This document shows positions 33,717-43,952 of a DNA stretch of 64,000 bases, in pieces. Position numbers and translations under genes: made by a program. Numbering within the stretch: the stretch's first letter is position 1; each line of letters begins with the position of its first letter. This DNA is from Clostridia bacterium. GTDB lineage: Bacteria > Bacillota > Clostridia > Oscillospirales > Acutalibacteraceae. Below the pieces are notes generated by a model, which searched no databases, was not told where the DNA came from, and saw nothing but the letters and a program-made list of their open reading frames with translations. The DNA lies in the NCBI GenBank assembly GCA_017549285.1, contig JAFYVE010000007.1, positions 1 to 64,000 on the forward strand, in the 5' to 3' direction.

Positions 33717-35024
33717 TCAATCGTGAAGTTTACGTTTATCGATAACTCTTACAGCTTTACCTTCACTTCTGGTAATTGATTTAGGGGCAACAAGATGAAC
33801 AGAAGGTCTGATACCGAGCATCTGAGTGATTGCAAGTGCAAGTTCTTTTTCTTTTGCTGCAACACCTTTGACTGTATCTGTAAACTGTTCAGGATTAAGT
33901 TCAACAAACACATCAAGAGTATCAACATTATTCTTTCTGTCAACTTCAATAAGATAATTGGGTGAATAACCTTCTTTGAGAAGTACTGTTTCAATCTGTG
34001 ACGGAAAAACATTAACACCACGGATAATAAGCATATCGTCACTTCTTCCCATTGGCTTGGCCATTTTGATAAGTGTTCTGCCACATGAGCATTTTTCACG
34101 TGAAAGAACGCAGATATCTCTTGTTCTGTATCTGAGAAGCGGGAAACCTTCTTTATCAATATTAGTAAAAACAAGTTCACCCTTTTCTCCCAGAGGAAGA
34201 ACCTCACCGGTATCGGGATTGATAATTTCGGGAATAAAATGGTCTTCATTAACGTGCATACCTGTCTGTTCACAGCATTCAAATGCAACACCGGGACCGG
34301 TTGACTCTGTAAGACCAAAAATATCATAAGCTTTGATACCGAGAGCTTTTTCTATATCATGACGCATTTCTTCAGTCCAGGGTTCTGCACCGAAAATTCC
34401 GGCTTTAAGATCAAGGTCATCAGGAGTGAGTCCCATTTCCTTAAGTGTTTCTCCGATATACGCAGCATATGAAGGTGTACAGCAGAGAATTGTTGAATGA
34501 AGATCTCTCATAAACTCTATCTGTCTTTCAGTATTACCTGAAGACATAGGAAGTGTAAGACAACCGACTTTCTGAGAACCGCCGTTAAGACCAAAACCGC
34601 CGGTAAAAAGCCCGTAACCGTATGCTACCTGACAGATATCTTCATCAGAACCGCCTGCAGCAACAATCGCTCTTGCACAGCAGTCTTCCCAGAGGTTGAT
34701 ATCATTCTGTGTATAAAATGCAACAACACGCTTACCTGTTGTTCCGCTTGTCGAATGAATTCTTACACAGTTTTTAAGATCTGTACCGAGAAGACCATAA
34801 GGATAAGCATCACGAAGGTCTGCTTTAGAAAGAAACGGAAGTTTGTAAAGATCATCAATTGACTTTATATCATCAGGTGTTACACCTTTTTCATCCATAA
34901 GATTCCGATAATATTTAACATTATCATATACATTTTTAACCTGTCGAACAAGCTTTTCGCTCTGAAGTTTTTTTATATCTTCAAGTGAAGCACATTCAAT
35001 TTCAGGCTGAAAGTAATTCTGCAT
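33717..35024 (-). CDS. paaK: Phenylacetate-CoA ligase
   Basis: This adenylate-forming enzyme activates phenylacetate or a related aryl acid with ATP and CoA. RIHSTSGTTGKRVVAFYT is the phosphate-binding loop. EPWTEEMRHDIEKALGIKAYDIFGLTESTGPG and RYRTRDIC are the A5-A8 core. PSQIETVLLKEGYSPNYLIEVDR and SITRSEGKAVRVIDKR (final Lys) form the C-terminal subdomain. The start at 35024 (QNYFQPEIE) has AAAGG upstream; the longer frame lacks an SD. At 435 residues it is typical. In anaerobes it often handles arylacetates from aromatic amino acids. Confidence 0.93.
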   Translation of the reverse strand: MQNYFQPEIECASLEDIKKLQSEKLVRQVKNVYDNVKYYRNLMDEKGVTPDDIKSIDDLYKLPFLSKADLRDAYPYGLLGTDLKNCVRIHSTSGTTGKRVVAFYTQNDINLWEDCCARAIVAAGGSDEDICQVAYGYGLFTGGFGLNGGSQKVGCLTLPMSSGNTERQIEFMRDLHSTILCCTPSYAAYIGETLKEMGLTPDDLDLKAGIFGAEPWTEEMRHDIEKALGIKAYDIFGLTESTGPGVAFECCEQTGMHVNEDHFIPEIINPDTGEVLPLGEKGELVFTNIDKEGFPLLRYRTRDICVLSREKCSCGRTLIKMAKPMGRSDDMLIIRGVNVFPSQIETVLLKEGYSPNYLIEVDRKNNVDTLDVFVELNPEQFTDTVKGVAAKEKELALAITQMLGIRPSVHLVAPKSITRSEGKAVRVIDKRKLHD

Positions 35025-35108
35025 TACTATCAATCCTTTCAATAATATAGAGGATATTATACTTATTACTAAAAAAAAAGTCAAGAAAATATTTAATAAT
35101 TTTATACC

Positions 35109-35136
35109 TTGAAAAAATATGAAATTGTGTTATAAT
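35109..35136 (+). promoter_or_regulatory. Promoter of the PAP2 phosphatase gene
   Basis: TTGAAA (35109-35114) and TATAAT (35131-35136) with a 16-base spacer and an extended TGT motif, 30 bases before the ATG. Confidence 0.7.
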
Positions 35137-35165
35137 AAAATAAATTTTACAAGGAGGTTTCACAT

Positions 35166-35864
35166 ATGATTCCATTATCAGAAGCTGTTGTACCATCAGC
35201 ATTTGCCGTATGGCTTGATACAACATTCGCAAATTTTGATTTTTCTGTTTTTGAATTCTTCGGCAAATTACATACAGATTGGCTTACTCCCATAGTTGAA
35301 GCATTCACACATTTCGGTGATTCAGAGTTCATCATTCCCCTTGCTTTTGTCGGTCTTATTCTCTGCCTTTTCAAAAAAACAAGAAAAGTAGGCGCAACAC
35401 TTGTGCTTGCAATTGTAGTCGGTACACTCATAACAAATGTTGTTATGAAACCGTTTGTTTTAAGACCCAGACCTTTCCAGTCACTTGTCGACAATGCTCA
35501 GTACTGGCAGTGGTACACAGAAGCAGGTGCTCATCCCGAATCTCTTTACAGAAGTTTCCCAAGCGGCCACACAACAGGTGCTTTTGAAATCGGTATGGCT
35601 CTTCTCTTCTCAGTAAGCAACAAGAAAATCAAATGGATTTTCCCCATTTATTCAGTACTTATCGGTTGTTCAAGAATTTACCTTATGGTACATTACTGCA
35701 CAGACGTTATTGGTGGTATGATCTGCGGCACTGTAGCTGCTGTAATTGCTTTCTTCATTGTCAAAGCAATCCTTGCTATGCTTGAAAAATCTGAAAAAGG
35801 TCTTCTCAAAAAAGTAAACGATTTTGACCTTGCAGAAACAATAAAATCAAAGAAAAAAGCTTAA
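35166..35864 (+). CDS. PAP2-family membrane phosphatase
   Basis: The 232-residue polytopic protein has the three PAP2 motifs: KPFVLRPRP (KxxxxxxRP), PSGHT in SFPSGHTTGAFE, and SRIYLMVHYCTDVIGG (SRxxxxxHxxxD). Members dephosphorylate lipid phosphates such as phosphatidate or undecaprenyl diphosphate. The extracytoplasmic active site and small size fit undecaprenyl-diphosphatase or phosphatidylglycerophosphatase-like roles, but the substrate is open. AAGGAGG precedes the ATG. It is monocistronic. Confidence 0.9.
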   Translation: MIPLSEAVVPSAFAVWLDTTFANFDFSVFEFFGKLHTDWLTPIVEAFTHFGDSEFIIPLAFVGLILCLFKKTRKVGATLVLAIVVGTLITNVVMKPFVLRPRPFQSLVDNAQYWQWYTEAGAHPESLYRSFPSGHTTGAFEIGMALLFSVSNKKIKWIFPIYSVLIGCSRIYLMVHYCTDVIGGMICGTVAAVIAFFIVKAILAMLEKSEKGLLKKVNDFDLAETIKSKKKA

Positions 35865-35870
35865 ATTAAC

Positions 35871-35900
35871 AACTGCGTCATTCATTGGCGCAGTTTTTTT
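35871..35900 (+). terminator. Terminator of the PAP2 phosphatase gene
   Basis: AACTGCG (35871-35877) and CGCAGTT (35889-35895), followed by T7. Confidence 0.8.
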
Positions 35901-35901
35901 G

Positions 35902-35929
35902 TTGACAATAAATTTTTTTATGATAAAAT
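35902..35929 (+). promoter_or_regulatory. Promoter of the GH5 hydrolase gene
   Basis: TTGACA (35902-35907) and TAAAAT (35924-35929), 16-base spacer, with TGA before the -10. It starts directly after the preceding terminator and 30 bases before the ATG. Confidence 0.7.
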
Positions 35930-35958
35930 ATAACTATAAATTAATGGAGATGTATATT

Positions 35959-37440
35959 ATGGAGAGAATTTATGTAAAAGGAACAACTTTTGTCGACGAG
36001 TCAGGCAGAGAAAGAATATTCAACGGTATTAATCTTGTCAACAAAGGTCATTACGACGAAAAGACAGGACAGATGGATTATTTCAACGTAAACTGGAATG
36101 AAGATATGTTCCGCAGATTCTCAGAAAAAGGCATAAACCTTATTCGTTTTGGTCTTGTCTGGAAAGCTATTGAGCCTATGCCCGGAATATACAATGAAGA
36201 ATATCTTGATTATATGGAAAATTTCGTTGATATGGCTTGTAAATACGGAATTTATGTATATCTTGATGTTCATCAGGACTGTTTCCACGGTATGCCTGAC
36301 TGGGCAACTATAACTGACTCATACAAACGCAGAAAGCCTCTTATTATCTGGGCTGAAGGTTATTTTATAGACAAAGCTGTTCACAGAGCTTTTGATAATT
36401 TCTGGGCAAATGTTCCCGTTGCAGGAAAAGGACTTCAAGACTGGTTTGCAGACATGTGGAAACACGTTGCAACACGGTTTAAAAATAAGGAAAATCTTTT
36501 CGGATTTGATATTCTCAACGAGCCGTTCCCTGGCACAAGCGGAGGAAAGGTTTTTAAAAATATTATTAAATCAGGGACAAAAGCAATCGTTTCCAGAAAA
36601 AATCAGATTGCAGATGTTATCAAAAACATAACTAAAGATGACCCGGTTAAAGCAATCCTTTCTGCACTTGATGATAAATCATTGGTAAGGGAAATCACAT
36701 CTTCAGGCGACCTTATCATAATGAATTTTGATGTCGATAAATACTACCCGTTTATGAAAAAAATCTCAACCGCTATCAGAGAGGTTACCGACAAGGGTAT
36801 TATTGTTATGGAGGCTTCGTATTACTCAAATTCAAGTATTCCGAGTTCAACTCCCCGCATAAAATATGATGACGGCAAGCTTGAAGAAAACATCTGTTTT
36901 GCTCCTCACGGTTACGACATTACAGTTGACTCAGTTTACACAAACACAGCAGGTAATAATCGTGTAGACGCAATTTTTGACCAGCACGCAAAAACCCAGT
37001 CAAGACTCGGTGTTCCTGTGATTGTAGGTGAATGGGGCGGTATGGTACCCGGAAGTGACGAATATCCTCACCTTGAGCATCTTCTTGAATATTTTGATAA
37101 TAAACATTGGTCACAGACATACTGGTGTTATATGGACGGACTTCTTGATGAGAAAATTATGGATATTATCTGTCGTCCTTATCCTGTTGCAGTCCCGGGA
37201 GAAATTAAAAAATATCACTATAACCGGGTAACAGACACATTTACATTAACATTCAACTGTGATTCATCAACAAGAAAAAAAGCTGTTATATATTCCCCTG
37301 TTAAGCCTTATGAAATCATTTCAAAATGTAAATACGCTATCAATGAAATCATAGGCTCAGATTCTTGTCAGATTACATTCGGAGCAAGTAAAGGCGAAAA
37401 TAATATTGAGCTGAGATATGCACCTATTTTAAAAGAATAA
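35959..37440 (+). CDS. GH5-like glycoside hydrolase (endoglycosylceramidase-like)
   Basis: The 493-residue TIM-barrel enzyme looks like the endoglycoceramidase branch of GH5. The acid/base is Glu188 in FGFDILNEPF, the nucleophile Glu358 in VIVGEWGG. RFSEKGINLIRFGLVWKAIEPMPG and YLDVHQDCFHG match the beta/alpha barrel. A C-terminal beta-rich portion (about 405-493) fits the EGCase C-terminal domain. Such enzymes cut the bond between glycan and ceramide. There is no signal peptide, so it may act inside the cell or leave by another route. GGAG precedes the ATG at 35959. It could also be a related GH5 enzyme with another substrate. Confidence 0.7.
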   Translation: MERIYVKGTTFVDESGRERIFNGINLVNKGHYDEKTGQMDYFNVNWNEDMFRRFSEKGINLIRFGLVWKAIEPMPGIYNEEYLDYMENFVDMACKYGIYVYLDVHQDCFHGMPDWATITDSYKRRKPLIIWAEGYFIDKAVHRAFDNFWANVPVAGKGLQDWFADMWKHVATRFKNKENLFGFDILNEPFPGTSGGKVFKNIIKSGTKAIVSRKNQIADVIKNITKDDPVKAILSALDDKSLVREITSSGDLIIMNFDVDKYYPFMKKISTAIREVTDKGIIVMEASYYSNSSIPSSTPRIKYDDGKLEENICFAPHGYDITVDSVYTNTAGNNRVDAIFDQHAKTQSRLGVPVIVGEWGGMVPGSDEYPHLEHLLEYFDNKHWSQTYWCYMDGLLDEKIMDIICRPYPVAVPGEIKKYHYNRVTDTFTLTFNCDSSTRKKAVIYSPVKPYEIISKCKYAINEIIGSDSCQITFGASKGENNIELRYAPILKE

Positions 37441-37445
37441 TACCT

Positions 37446-37480
37446 GATTGAACCGTCAATTTATGGCGGTTCAAATTTTT
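37446..37480 (+). terminator. Terminator of the GH5 hydrolase gene
   Basis: TTGAACCG (37448-37455) and CGGTTCAA (37467-37474), then ATTTTTATA. Confidence 0.75.
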
Positions 37481-37569
37481 ATAAAATATTCATTTTATTT
37501 TTCTTATTTGAAATTAAATTTAAATGTAATAGTATTATAATATAAAATATTTATTATGGAGTGGTTTAT

Positions 37570-39246
37570 ATGTTAACAGATGTAGAAATAGCACAGTCAT
37601 CCAAAATGCTTCCCATTAAAGAAGTTGCGGCTTCTGTAGGTATCAGCGAAGATTATCTTGATTTTTACGGCAAATACAAAGCCAAACTCAATGATGACCT
37701 TTTCAGAGCAACAGAAAACAATCCCGACGGCAAACTCATTCTTGTTACAGCAATCAATCCCACCCCCGCCGGTGAAGGTAAGACAACTGTTACAGTCGGT
37801 CTCGGTCAAGCTATGAACGTCATCGGAAAAAAAGCAATTATTGCTCTTCGCGAACCTTCACTCGGACCCGTTTTCGGTATTAAAGGCGGTGCTGCCGGCG
37901 GCGGATATTCACAGGTTGTTCCGATGGAAGATATCAACCTTCACTTTACAGGTGATATGCACGCTATCACAGCGGCAAACAATCTCCTTTGTGCAATTAT
38001 TGACAACCATATTCAGCAGGGCAACGAACTCGGCATTGACCAGAGAAGAATCCTTTTCAAAAGATGTATGGATATGAATGACAGAGCCCTCCGCAATATT
38101 GTTATAGGTCTTGGCGGTAAGGTATGCGGTGTTCCCCGTGAAGACGGCTTCAACATTACTGTTGCAAGTGAAATTATGGCAATACTCTGTCTTTCAAAGA
38201 ATCTTAAGGACCTTAAAGAAAGATTTGAAAATATTCTTGTTGCATACAACTATGCAGGTGAACCTGTTTACTGTAAAGAACTCGGTTGTGCAGGTGCAAT
38301 GACGCTTCTTATGAAAGATGCAATCAATCCGAACCTTGTTCAGACACTCGAAAACACACCCGCTATCATCCACGGCGGACCTTTCGCAAATATTGCTCAC
38401 GGCTGCAACTCTGTAAGAGCAACAAAGCTTGCTCTCAAGCTTGCTGATTACACTATCACAGAAGGCGGTTTCGGTTCAGACCTCGGTGCAGAAAAATTCC
38501 TTGACATCAAATGCCGAGCAGCCGGAATCAAACCCTCCTGTATTGTTCTTGTTGCAACTTGCCGTGCTCTCAAGTATAACGGCGGTGTTCCCAAGGCTGA
38601 AACATCAAACACAAATGTTGAAGCTCTGAAAAAAGGTATTGTAAATCTCGGTGCCCACATTGAGAATATGAGAAAATACGGTGTTCCCGTTGTTGTTGCA
38701 ATAAATAAGTTCTATACAGATACAGATGAAGAAATAGCAATAATCAAAGATTATTGCAAGGAACACGGTGCTGTTGCATGTGTATCAGAAGGCTTTGCAA
38801 AGGGTGGCGAAGGTGCTGCAGAACTTGCACAGCTTGTATGCGACACAATCGATGCAAATGAAGCAACAAACAACTTCCATTTCCTTTATGAAACAGAAAA
38901 GTCAATCAAAGAAAAGGTTGAAACAATCGCAAAAGAAATTTACGGCGCTGACGGTGTAATCTTCACAGCCGCTGCAGATAAATCTGTAAAGGAAATCGAA
39001 AGACTCGGAAGAGATAAACTCCCTGTCTGCATCGCAAAAACTCAGTATTCACTTTCAGATGACCCAACTAAACTTGGCCGTCCCGAAAATTTCAAAATTA
39101 CTGTAAGAGACGTAAGACTCTACTCAGGTGCCGGATTCATTACAGTTATGACAGGTGACATTCTTACAATGCCCGGTCTTCCCAAAGTTCCCAGTGCACT
39201 TAAAATCGATATACACGAAGACGGTACTATCGAAGGTTTATTCTAA
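37570..39246 (+). CDS. fhs: Formate-tetrahydrofolate ligase
   Basis: This enzyme makes 10-formyl-THF from formate, THF and ATP. Walker-type loop [53 protein letters not shown], and the conserved [17 protein letters not shown] are standard. The 558 residues match. The start at 37570 has TGGAG upstream; a GTG three codons earlier is in frame. The intergenic space holds TATAAT at 37536 but no good -35 at normal spacing. It is followed by hisZ after about 10-18 bases, so it is probably part of the his transcript. Confidence 0.95.
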   Translation: MLTDVEIAQSSKMLPIKEVAASVGISEDYLDFYGKYKAKLNDDLFRATENNPDGKLILVTAINPTPAGEGKTTVTVGLGQAMNVIGKKAIIALREPSLGPVFGIKGGAAGGGYSQVVPMEDINLHFTGDMHAITAANNLLCAIIDNHIQQGNELGIDQRRILFKRCMDMNDRALRNIVIGLGGKVCGVPREDGFNITVASEIMAILCLSKNLKDLKERFENILVAYNYAGEPVYCKELGCAGAMTLLMKDAINPNLVQTLENTPAIIHGGPFANIAHGCNSVRATKLALKLADYTITEGGFGSDLGAEKFLDIKCRAAGIKPSCIVLVATCRALKYNGGVPKAETSNTNVEALKKGIVNLGAHIENMRKYGVPVVVAINKFYTDTDEEIAIIKDYCKEHGAVACVSEGFAKGGEGAAELAQLVCDTIDANEATNNFHFLYETEKSIKEKVETIAKEIYGADGVIFTAAADKSVKEIERLGRDKLPVCIAKTQYSLSDDPTKLGRPENFKITVRDVRLYSGAGFITVMTGDILTMPGLPKVPSALKIDIHEDGTIEGLF

Positions 39247-39264
39247 TTAATCAGGGTGATTATT

Positions 39265-40386
39265 TTGTCAGACAATTTAAGCTTTTTATATAATGACGAG
39301 CTTACGGTTCTTAAACTGCGCAAGCTTTATGAAGATAAAGGATTCAAAAAGTTCAGAATGAGCAAATTTGAATCTTACGATTTCTATGCAAGGAATAAGG
39401 ATTTCCTTGTAGGCAACAGAATCATCACATTCACTGACCTTAACGGGAAGCTGATGGCTTTAAAGCCTGATGTTACATTAAGTATTGTCAAAAATGCCGA
39501 TGATTCAGCAGAAAGACAGAAGCTCTATTATACGGAAAATGTGTATCGTGAATCAAAGGATATTCACGAATTCAAAGAAATTTCACAGGTTGGTCTTGAA
39601 GTAATCGGAAATATCGACCTTTTTCAGACTGTTGAAATCATAACTCTTGCGATCAAGAGTCTTCTTGAACTTGATGAAAACGCAATTCTTGAAATTTCAC
39701 ATATGGGTTACACAGAAGGTTTGCTTGACTGTCTGACAAACGACACTCATTTAAGAAACGAATTACATAAATTATTCAAAGAAAAGAATGCTCACGACCT
39801 TATAAAACTCGCTGATGCTCATTCGCTTCCTAAAAGCCCCGTAACCACTGCTGTTGATGTTATGTCCTGTAAGTCAGCAAATGAAGACGCAATTAACAAT
39901 GCATTATCAAACTCACTCAACAGCAGAATGCAGGATGCAGTCAATGAAGTAAATTCGATCTATAATCTTCTTAAGATTTCAGGTCTTGAGAAACACATCA
40001 GAATTGATTTTTCAGTTACTGATGATCCGAGTTATTACAACGGTATTCTTATGCACGGTTATGTTCATTCAATCCCCCGTGATGTGCTTTCCGGCGGAAG
40101 ATACGATATGCTTCTTTCAAAAATGGGAAAAGAAAATACACAGGCAATGGGTTTTGCAATCTATTTTGATGCTCTTGACCGTAAGCTGCATATCAGAAAC
40201 AAAAACGGTACCGATGTAATTGTTCTTTATTCCGACAATTCCGATATAAAAACGCTTGCAGATTTCTGCAACAAGCTTGATTCCGAAAACATTTCTTACA
40301 CAGCAGTCACTCAAATTCCTGAAATCACATATAATTCTAAAATTTATTCCGTTGAGGGTACTGATGTAAAGGAGGTTACATTATGA
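39265..40386 (+). CDS. hisZ: ATP phosphoribosyltransferase regulatory subunit HisZ
   Basis: HisZ is a HisRS-like protein without aminoacylation that activates the short-form HisG. The protein has the class II core (LRKLYEDKGFKKFRMSKFESYDFY; FTDLNGKLMALKPDVTLSIVK; YYTENVYRESKDIHEFKEISQVGLEVIG). GHxF-type residues of active HisRS are reduced, and the anticodon-binding domain is missing. The start is ambiguous: TTG at 39265 has an AGGGTG SD at suitable spacing, while GTG at 39256 does not. Length is about 373 residues. Confidence 0.88.
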   Translation: MSDNLSFLYNDELTVLKLRKLYEDKGFKKFRMSKFESYDFYARNKDFLVGNRIITFTDLNGKLMALKPDVTLSIVKNADDSAERQKLYYTENVYRESKDIHEFKEISQVGLEVIGNIDLFQTVEIITLAIKSLLELDENAILEISHMGYTEGLLDCLTNDTHLRNELHKLFKEKNAHDLIKLADAHSLPKSPVTTAVDVMSCKSANEDAINNALSNSLNSRMQDAVNEVNSIYNLLKISGLEKHIRIDFSVTDDPSYYNGILMHGYVHSIPRDVLSGGRYDMLLSKMGKENTQAMGFAIYFDALDRKLHIRNKNGTDVIVLYSDNSDIKTLADFCNKLDSENISYTAVTQIPEITYNSKIYSVEGTDVKEVTL

Positions 40387-41006
40387 TAAGTGTAGCATTA
40401 CCTAAAGGCAGGCTCGGAAACAAAGTTTTTGATATTTTTGCAAAGATCGGTTACGACTGCGATGAAATGCATTCTGATTCACGTCAGCTTGTTTTTACAA
40501 GTGAAGAAAACGGAATCAGTTACTTCCTTGTTAAGCCCTCGGACGTCAGCATTTATGTTGAACACGGTGCGGCAGATATCGGTATCGTAGGCAAAGATAT
40601 TCTTCTTGAATATGAACCCGATGTTTACGAACTTCTTGATCTTAATATAGGAAAATGCAGAATGTGTGTTGCAGGAAAAAATGATTTTATTGACAATCCA
40701 GATGTGGCACTCAGAGTTGCTACAAAGTTTGTTAATATTGCTAAGACATATTATAAAAGCATAAACAGAAATATTGAAATAATCAAGCTTAACGGTTCAA
40801 TCGAACTTGCACCGATTCTTGATTTATCAGATGTTATCGTAGATATTGTTGAAACAGGAACAACATTAAAAGAAAACAATCTCGGTGTTCTGACTGAAAT
40901 TCTTCCCATCAGTGCAAGACTTATTGCAAACAAAGCAAGTTACAAATTCAAAACAGAAGAGATTAATAAAATTGTAACAAAATTCAGCGAGGAATTACAA
41001 AAATGA
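40383..41006 (+). CDS. hisG: ATP phosphoribosyltransferase, short form
   Basis: The 207-residue short HisG lacks the C-terminal regulatory domain and needs HisZ, encoded directly upstream. It starts the pathway from ATP and PRPP. VALPKGRLGNKVFDIF, VKPSDVSIYVEHGAADIGIVGKDIL and VDIVETGTTLKENNLGVL (the PRPP-binding loop) are present. AAGGAGG precedes the ATG, and the start overlaps hisZ by four bases. Confidence 0.96.
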   Translation: MISVALPKGRLGNKVFDIFAKIGYDCDEMHSDSRQLVFTSEENGISYFLVKPSDVSIYVEHGAADIGIVGKDILLEYEPDVYELLDLNIGKCRMCVAGKNDFIDNPDVALRVATKFVNIAKTYYKSINRNIEIIKLNGSIELAPILDLSDVIVDIVETGTTLKENNLGVLTEILPISARLIANKASYKFKTEEINKIVTKFSEELQK

Positions 41007-42286
41007 TTAGGATTATAGATACAAAAACTGTTTCCGATTTCACCGTTTTTACCCGTGAAGACGAAAAGAAAAACGAACAGATCGAAAAAATTGTTGAAGA
41101 AATAATTGAAAATGTAAAAACAAACGGTGACAAAGCTCTGTTTGAATATTGCGAAAAGTTTGATAAATGCAAGCTTGATACTCTCCTTGTTTCAGAAGAA
41201 GAAATCGAAGAAGCATTTTCACAGACCGATGAATATTTCATAGAAACTCTCCGTCAGGCACGAGATAATATTGCAGATTTTCATTCAAAGCAGGTCAGAA
41301 ATGATTTTGTTTTTACAAAGGAAGACGGTATCGTTCTCGGTCAGAAAATTACTCCTGTTGAAAAAGCAGGTCTTTATGTACCCGGCGGTACAGCTGCATA
41401 TCCGAGTACTGTCCTTATGGATGCCGTTCCTGCAAAAATTGCAGGTGTCAGCGAAATCGTAATGGTCACTCCCCCTTCAGCTGACGGAAAAATCAATCCT
41501 GCAATTCTCACAGCTGCTAAAATTGCAGGTGTAACAAAAATATTCAAACTCGGCGGAGCGCAGGCTGTTGCAGCCCTTGCATACGGTACTGAAAGTGTTC
41601 CAAAAGTTGATAAAATCGTCGGTCCCGGTAACATTTTCGTTGCAACTGCAAAGAAGCAGGTTTACGGTAAAGTCAGCATTGATATGATTGCAGGACCGAG
41701 TGAAATTCTCGTTATTGCAGATCCCACTTGCGATCCCGCAAATGTTGCTGCTGACCTTCTTTCTCAGGCTGAACATGACAGAATGGCAAGTTCTGTTCTT
41801 GTTACAACAGATATTGATTTTGCAAAAAAAGTTGCTGATGAAATTGAAAGACAGTTAAAGCTTCTTCCTCGTGAAGATATTGCAAGAGAATCAATTGACA
41901 ATAACGGAAAGATTTTCATTGTTGATTCTATTGATACAGCAGTTAAACTCAGCAATGAGATTGCTCCCGAACATCTTGAAGTATGCGTTGAAAATCCTTT
42001 TGAACTTCTTCCTCTTATCAAAAATGCAGGAAGTATATTCCTCGGAAAGAATGTTCCCGAAGCACTTGGTGATTATTTTGCGGGTCCGAACCACACACTC
42101 CCCACAAGCGGAACTGCAAGATTCTCTTCTCCCCTTTCCGTTGACGATTTCATCAAAAAATCTTCATTCATTTATTATTCAGAGTCAGCGCTTGAAAAAT
42201 GTCACGAAAGAATAGAAGATTTTGCTGCCCGTGAAGGTTTACAGGCTCACGGAAAGTCAATCGGAATCAGATTCAATAAATTTTAA
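41003..42286 (+). CDS. hisD: Histidinol dehydrogenase
   Basis: The 427-residue zinc enzyme does the last two oxidations, histidinol to histidine. PVEKAGLYVPGGTAAYPSTVLMDAVPAKIAGV and KIVGPGNIFVATAKKQVYGKVSIDMIAGPSEILV cover the NAD and substrate regions. LLSQAEHDRMASS has the Gln/His zinc ligands, and EHLEVCVENPF and GPNHTLPTSGTARFSSPLSV follow. It overlaps hisG by four bases. Confidence 0.97.
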   Translation: MIRIIDTKTVSDFTVFTREDEKKNEQIEKIVEEIIENVKTNGDKALFEYCEKFDKCKLDTLLVSEEEIEEAFSQTDEYFIETLRQARDNIADFHSKQVRNDFVFTKEDGIVLGQKITPVEKAGLYVPGGTAAYPSTVLMDAVPAKIAGVSEIVMVTPPSADGKINPAILTAAKIAGVTKIFKLGGAQAVAALAYGTESVPKVDKIVGPGNIFVATAKKQVYGKVSIDMIAGPSEILVIADPTCDPANVAADLLSQAEHDRMASSVLVTTDIDFAKKVADEIERQLKLLPREDIARESIDNNGKIFIVDSIDTAVKLSNEIAPEHLEVCVENPFELLPLIKNAGSIFLGKNVPEALGDYFAGPNHTLPTSGTARFSSPLSVDDFIKKSSFIYYSESALEKCHERIEDFAAREGLQAHGKSIGIRFNKF

Positions 42287-42298
42287 GAAGTGTTATAA

Positions 42299-43360
42299 AT
42301 GTCTCGATTTTTATCAGAAAGATTTTCTAATATAGAACCCTATACTCCCGGTGAACAACCGAAAGTAAGTAATTTAATAAAACTAAATACAAATGAAAGC
42401 CCGTTTCCACCGTCACCGAAGGTAATTGAAGCATTGAACAATGAAGAACTCTCAAAGCTCAATCTGTATTCAGACCCCGACACAAAGGAAGTAATTGATG
42501 CAATTGCAAAAACATTCGGTGTAAGTTCAAATCAGATACTTATGGGCAATGGTTCAGATGAAATCCTGGCCTTTGCATTTCAGGCTTTCTGCGACAAGGT
42601 TAACGAGCCTTGTTTCGCAGACATCACATACGGTTTCTATCCTGTTTTCTGTGAGCTTTACGGTCTGGAGCCTGAAATCATACCGTTAAAGGATGATTTA
42701 TCAATCGGTATTAAAGATTATATCGGCAAAAACAAGCCGATTTTTATTGCAAATCCCAATGCACCGACAGGACTTGCGCTTTCACTCACTGATATTGAAA
42801 AAATTCTTGAGTCAAACAAAGATTCTGTTGTACTTATCGATGAAGCTTATGTTGATTTCGGTGCAGAAAGTGCCGTTTCACTTGTTGACAAATACGATAA
42901 TCTCATTGTTTCAAGAACATTCTCAAAATCAAGAAATCTTGCAGGTGCAAGAATCGGTTTTGCAATTTCTACCCCTGAACTTATTGCTGATATGTGCAAA
43001 ATGAAATTTTCATTCAACCCTTATAACCTGAACCGACTTTCAATTATCGCAGGAAAAGAATCAGTTCTTGATACAGAATATTTCAACAGATGTATATCGG
43101 AAATCATTTCAAACAGAGAATATACTGTAAATGAACTCACAAAAAGAGGTTTTACAATTCCCGATTCAAAAGCAAATTTCATTTTTGCAAAACACAATAC
43201 ACTTTCCGGCGAAGAATATTTCAACGAACTCAGGAAGAGAAACATTGTTGTAAGATATTTCAGTAAAGAAAGAATTAAAGACTATGTAAGAATCACAATC
43301 GGTTCAATTGAGCAGATGAAAGCTCTTATTGAAGCTACAGATGAAATTCTGAAAGGATGA
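42299..43360 (+). CDS. hisC: Histidinol-phosphate aminotransferase
   Basis: The 353-residue fold-type I PLP enzyme has NTNESPFPPSPKVIEAL, GNGSDEILAFAFQAF, IANPNAPTGLALSL, VLIDEAYVDFG and SRTFSKSRNLAGARIGFA (Schiff-base Lys). The Arg in DYVRITIG binds substrate carboxylate/phosphate. It is 12 bases after hisD; no strong SD beyond AAGAAGTG. Confidence 0.95.
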   Translation: MSRFLSERFSNIEPYTPGEQPKVSNLIKLNTNESPFPPSPKVIEALNNEELSKLNLYSDPDTKEVIDAIAKTFGVSSNQILMGNGSDEILAFAFQAFCDKVNEPCFADITYGFYPVFCELYGLEPEIIPLKDDLSIGIKDYIGKNKPIFIANPNAPTGLALSLTDIEKILESNKDSVVLIDEAYVDFGAESAVSLVDKYDNLIVSRTFSKSRNLAGARIGFAISTPELIADMCKMKFSFNPYNLNRLSIIAGKESVLDTEYFNRCISEIISNREYTVNELTKRGFTIPDSKANFIFAKHNTLSGEEYFNELRKRNIVVRYFSKERIKDYVRITIGSIEQMKALIEATDEILKG

Positions 43361-43364
43361 TATT

Positions 43365-43952
43365 ATGAGAACATTCAGTACAGAAAGAAAAACTGCAGAA
43401 ACAGATATCAGACTGACTCTCAATATTGACGGTACAGGTAAATCAACAATTGATACAGGTTGCGGTTTTCTTGACCATATGCTTACTCTTTTTGCTAAAC
43501 ATTCAAGATTTGACCTTGATGTTACATGCAAAGGTGACACAAATGTTGACTATCACCATACAGCAGAAGATATTGCAATTGTTCTCGGTGACGCGCTCTC
43601 AAAATGTATCGGTGACGCTAAAGGTATCTGCAGATACGGTCACATAATTCTTCCTATGGATGAATCACTCATTCTCTGTGCAGTTGATGCAGGAGGCAGA
43701 GCTTGTCTTAATTACAAGCTCGCAATCCCCACCGAAAAAGTCGGTGATTTTGATACAGAGCTTGTTGAAGAATTTATGGCGGCATTCACCAGAAGTGCAA
43801 AAATCAATCTTCATTTAAAACAACTCGACGGAACAAATTCACATCACATCATTGAAGGTGCATTCAAAGCTCTTGCAAGAGCACTGAAAACTGCAGTTTC
43901 AATTGATGAAAAATTTAAAGATGAAATCCCCTCAACGAAAGGCATTTTATAA
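43365..43952 (+). CDS. hisB: Imidazoleglycerol-phosphate dehydratase
   Basis: The 195-residue monofunctional enzyme (no phosphatase domain) has GFLDHMLTLFAKH, DTNVDYHHTAEDIAIVLGDAL and LKQLDGTNSHHIIEGAFKALARAL, which carry the metal-binding His/Glu motifs of the manganese site. It starts four bases after hisC with GAAAGGATG as SD. Confidence 0.97.
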   Translation: MRTFSTERKTAETDIRLTLNIDGTGKSTIDTGCGFLDHMLTLFAKHSRFDLDVTCKGDTNVDYHHTAEDIAIVLGDALSKCIGDAKGICRYGHIILPMDESLILCAVDAGGRACLNYKLAIPTEKVGDFDTELVEEFMAAFTRSAKINLHLKQLDGTNSHHIIEGAFKALARALKTAVSIDEKFKDEIPSTKGIL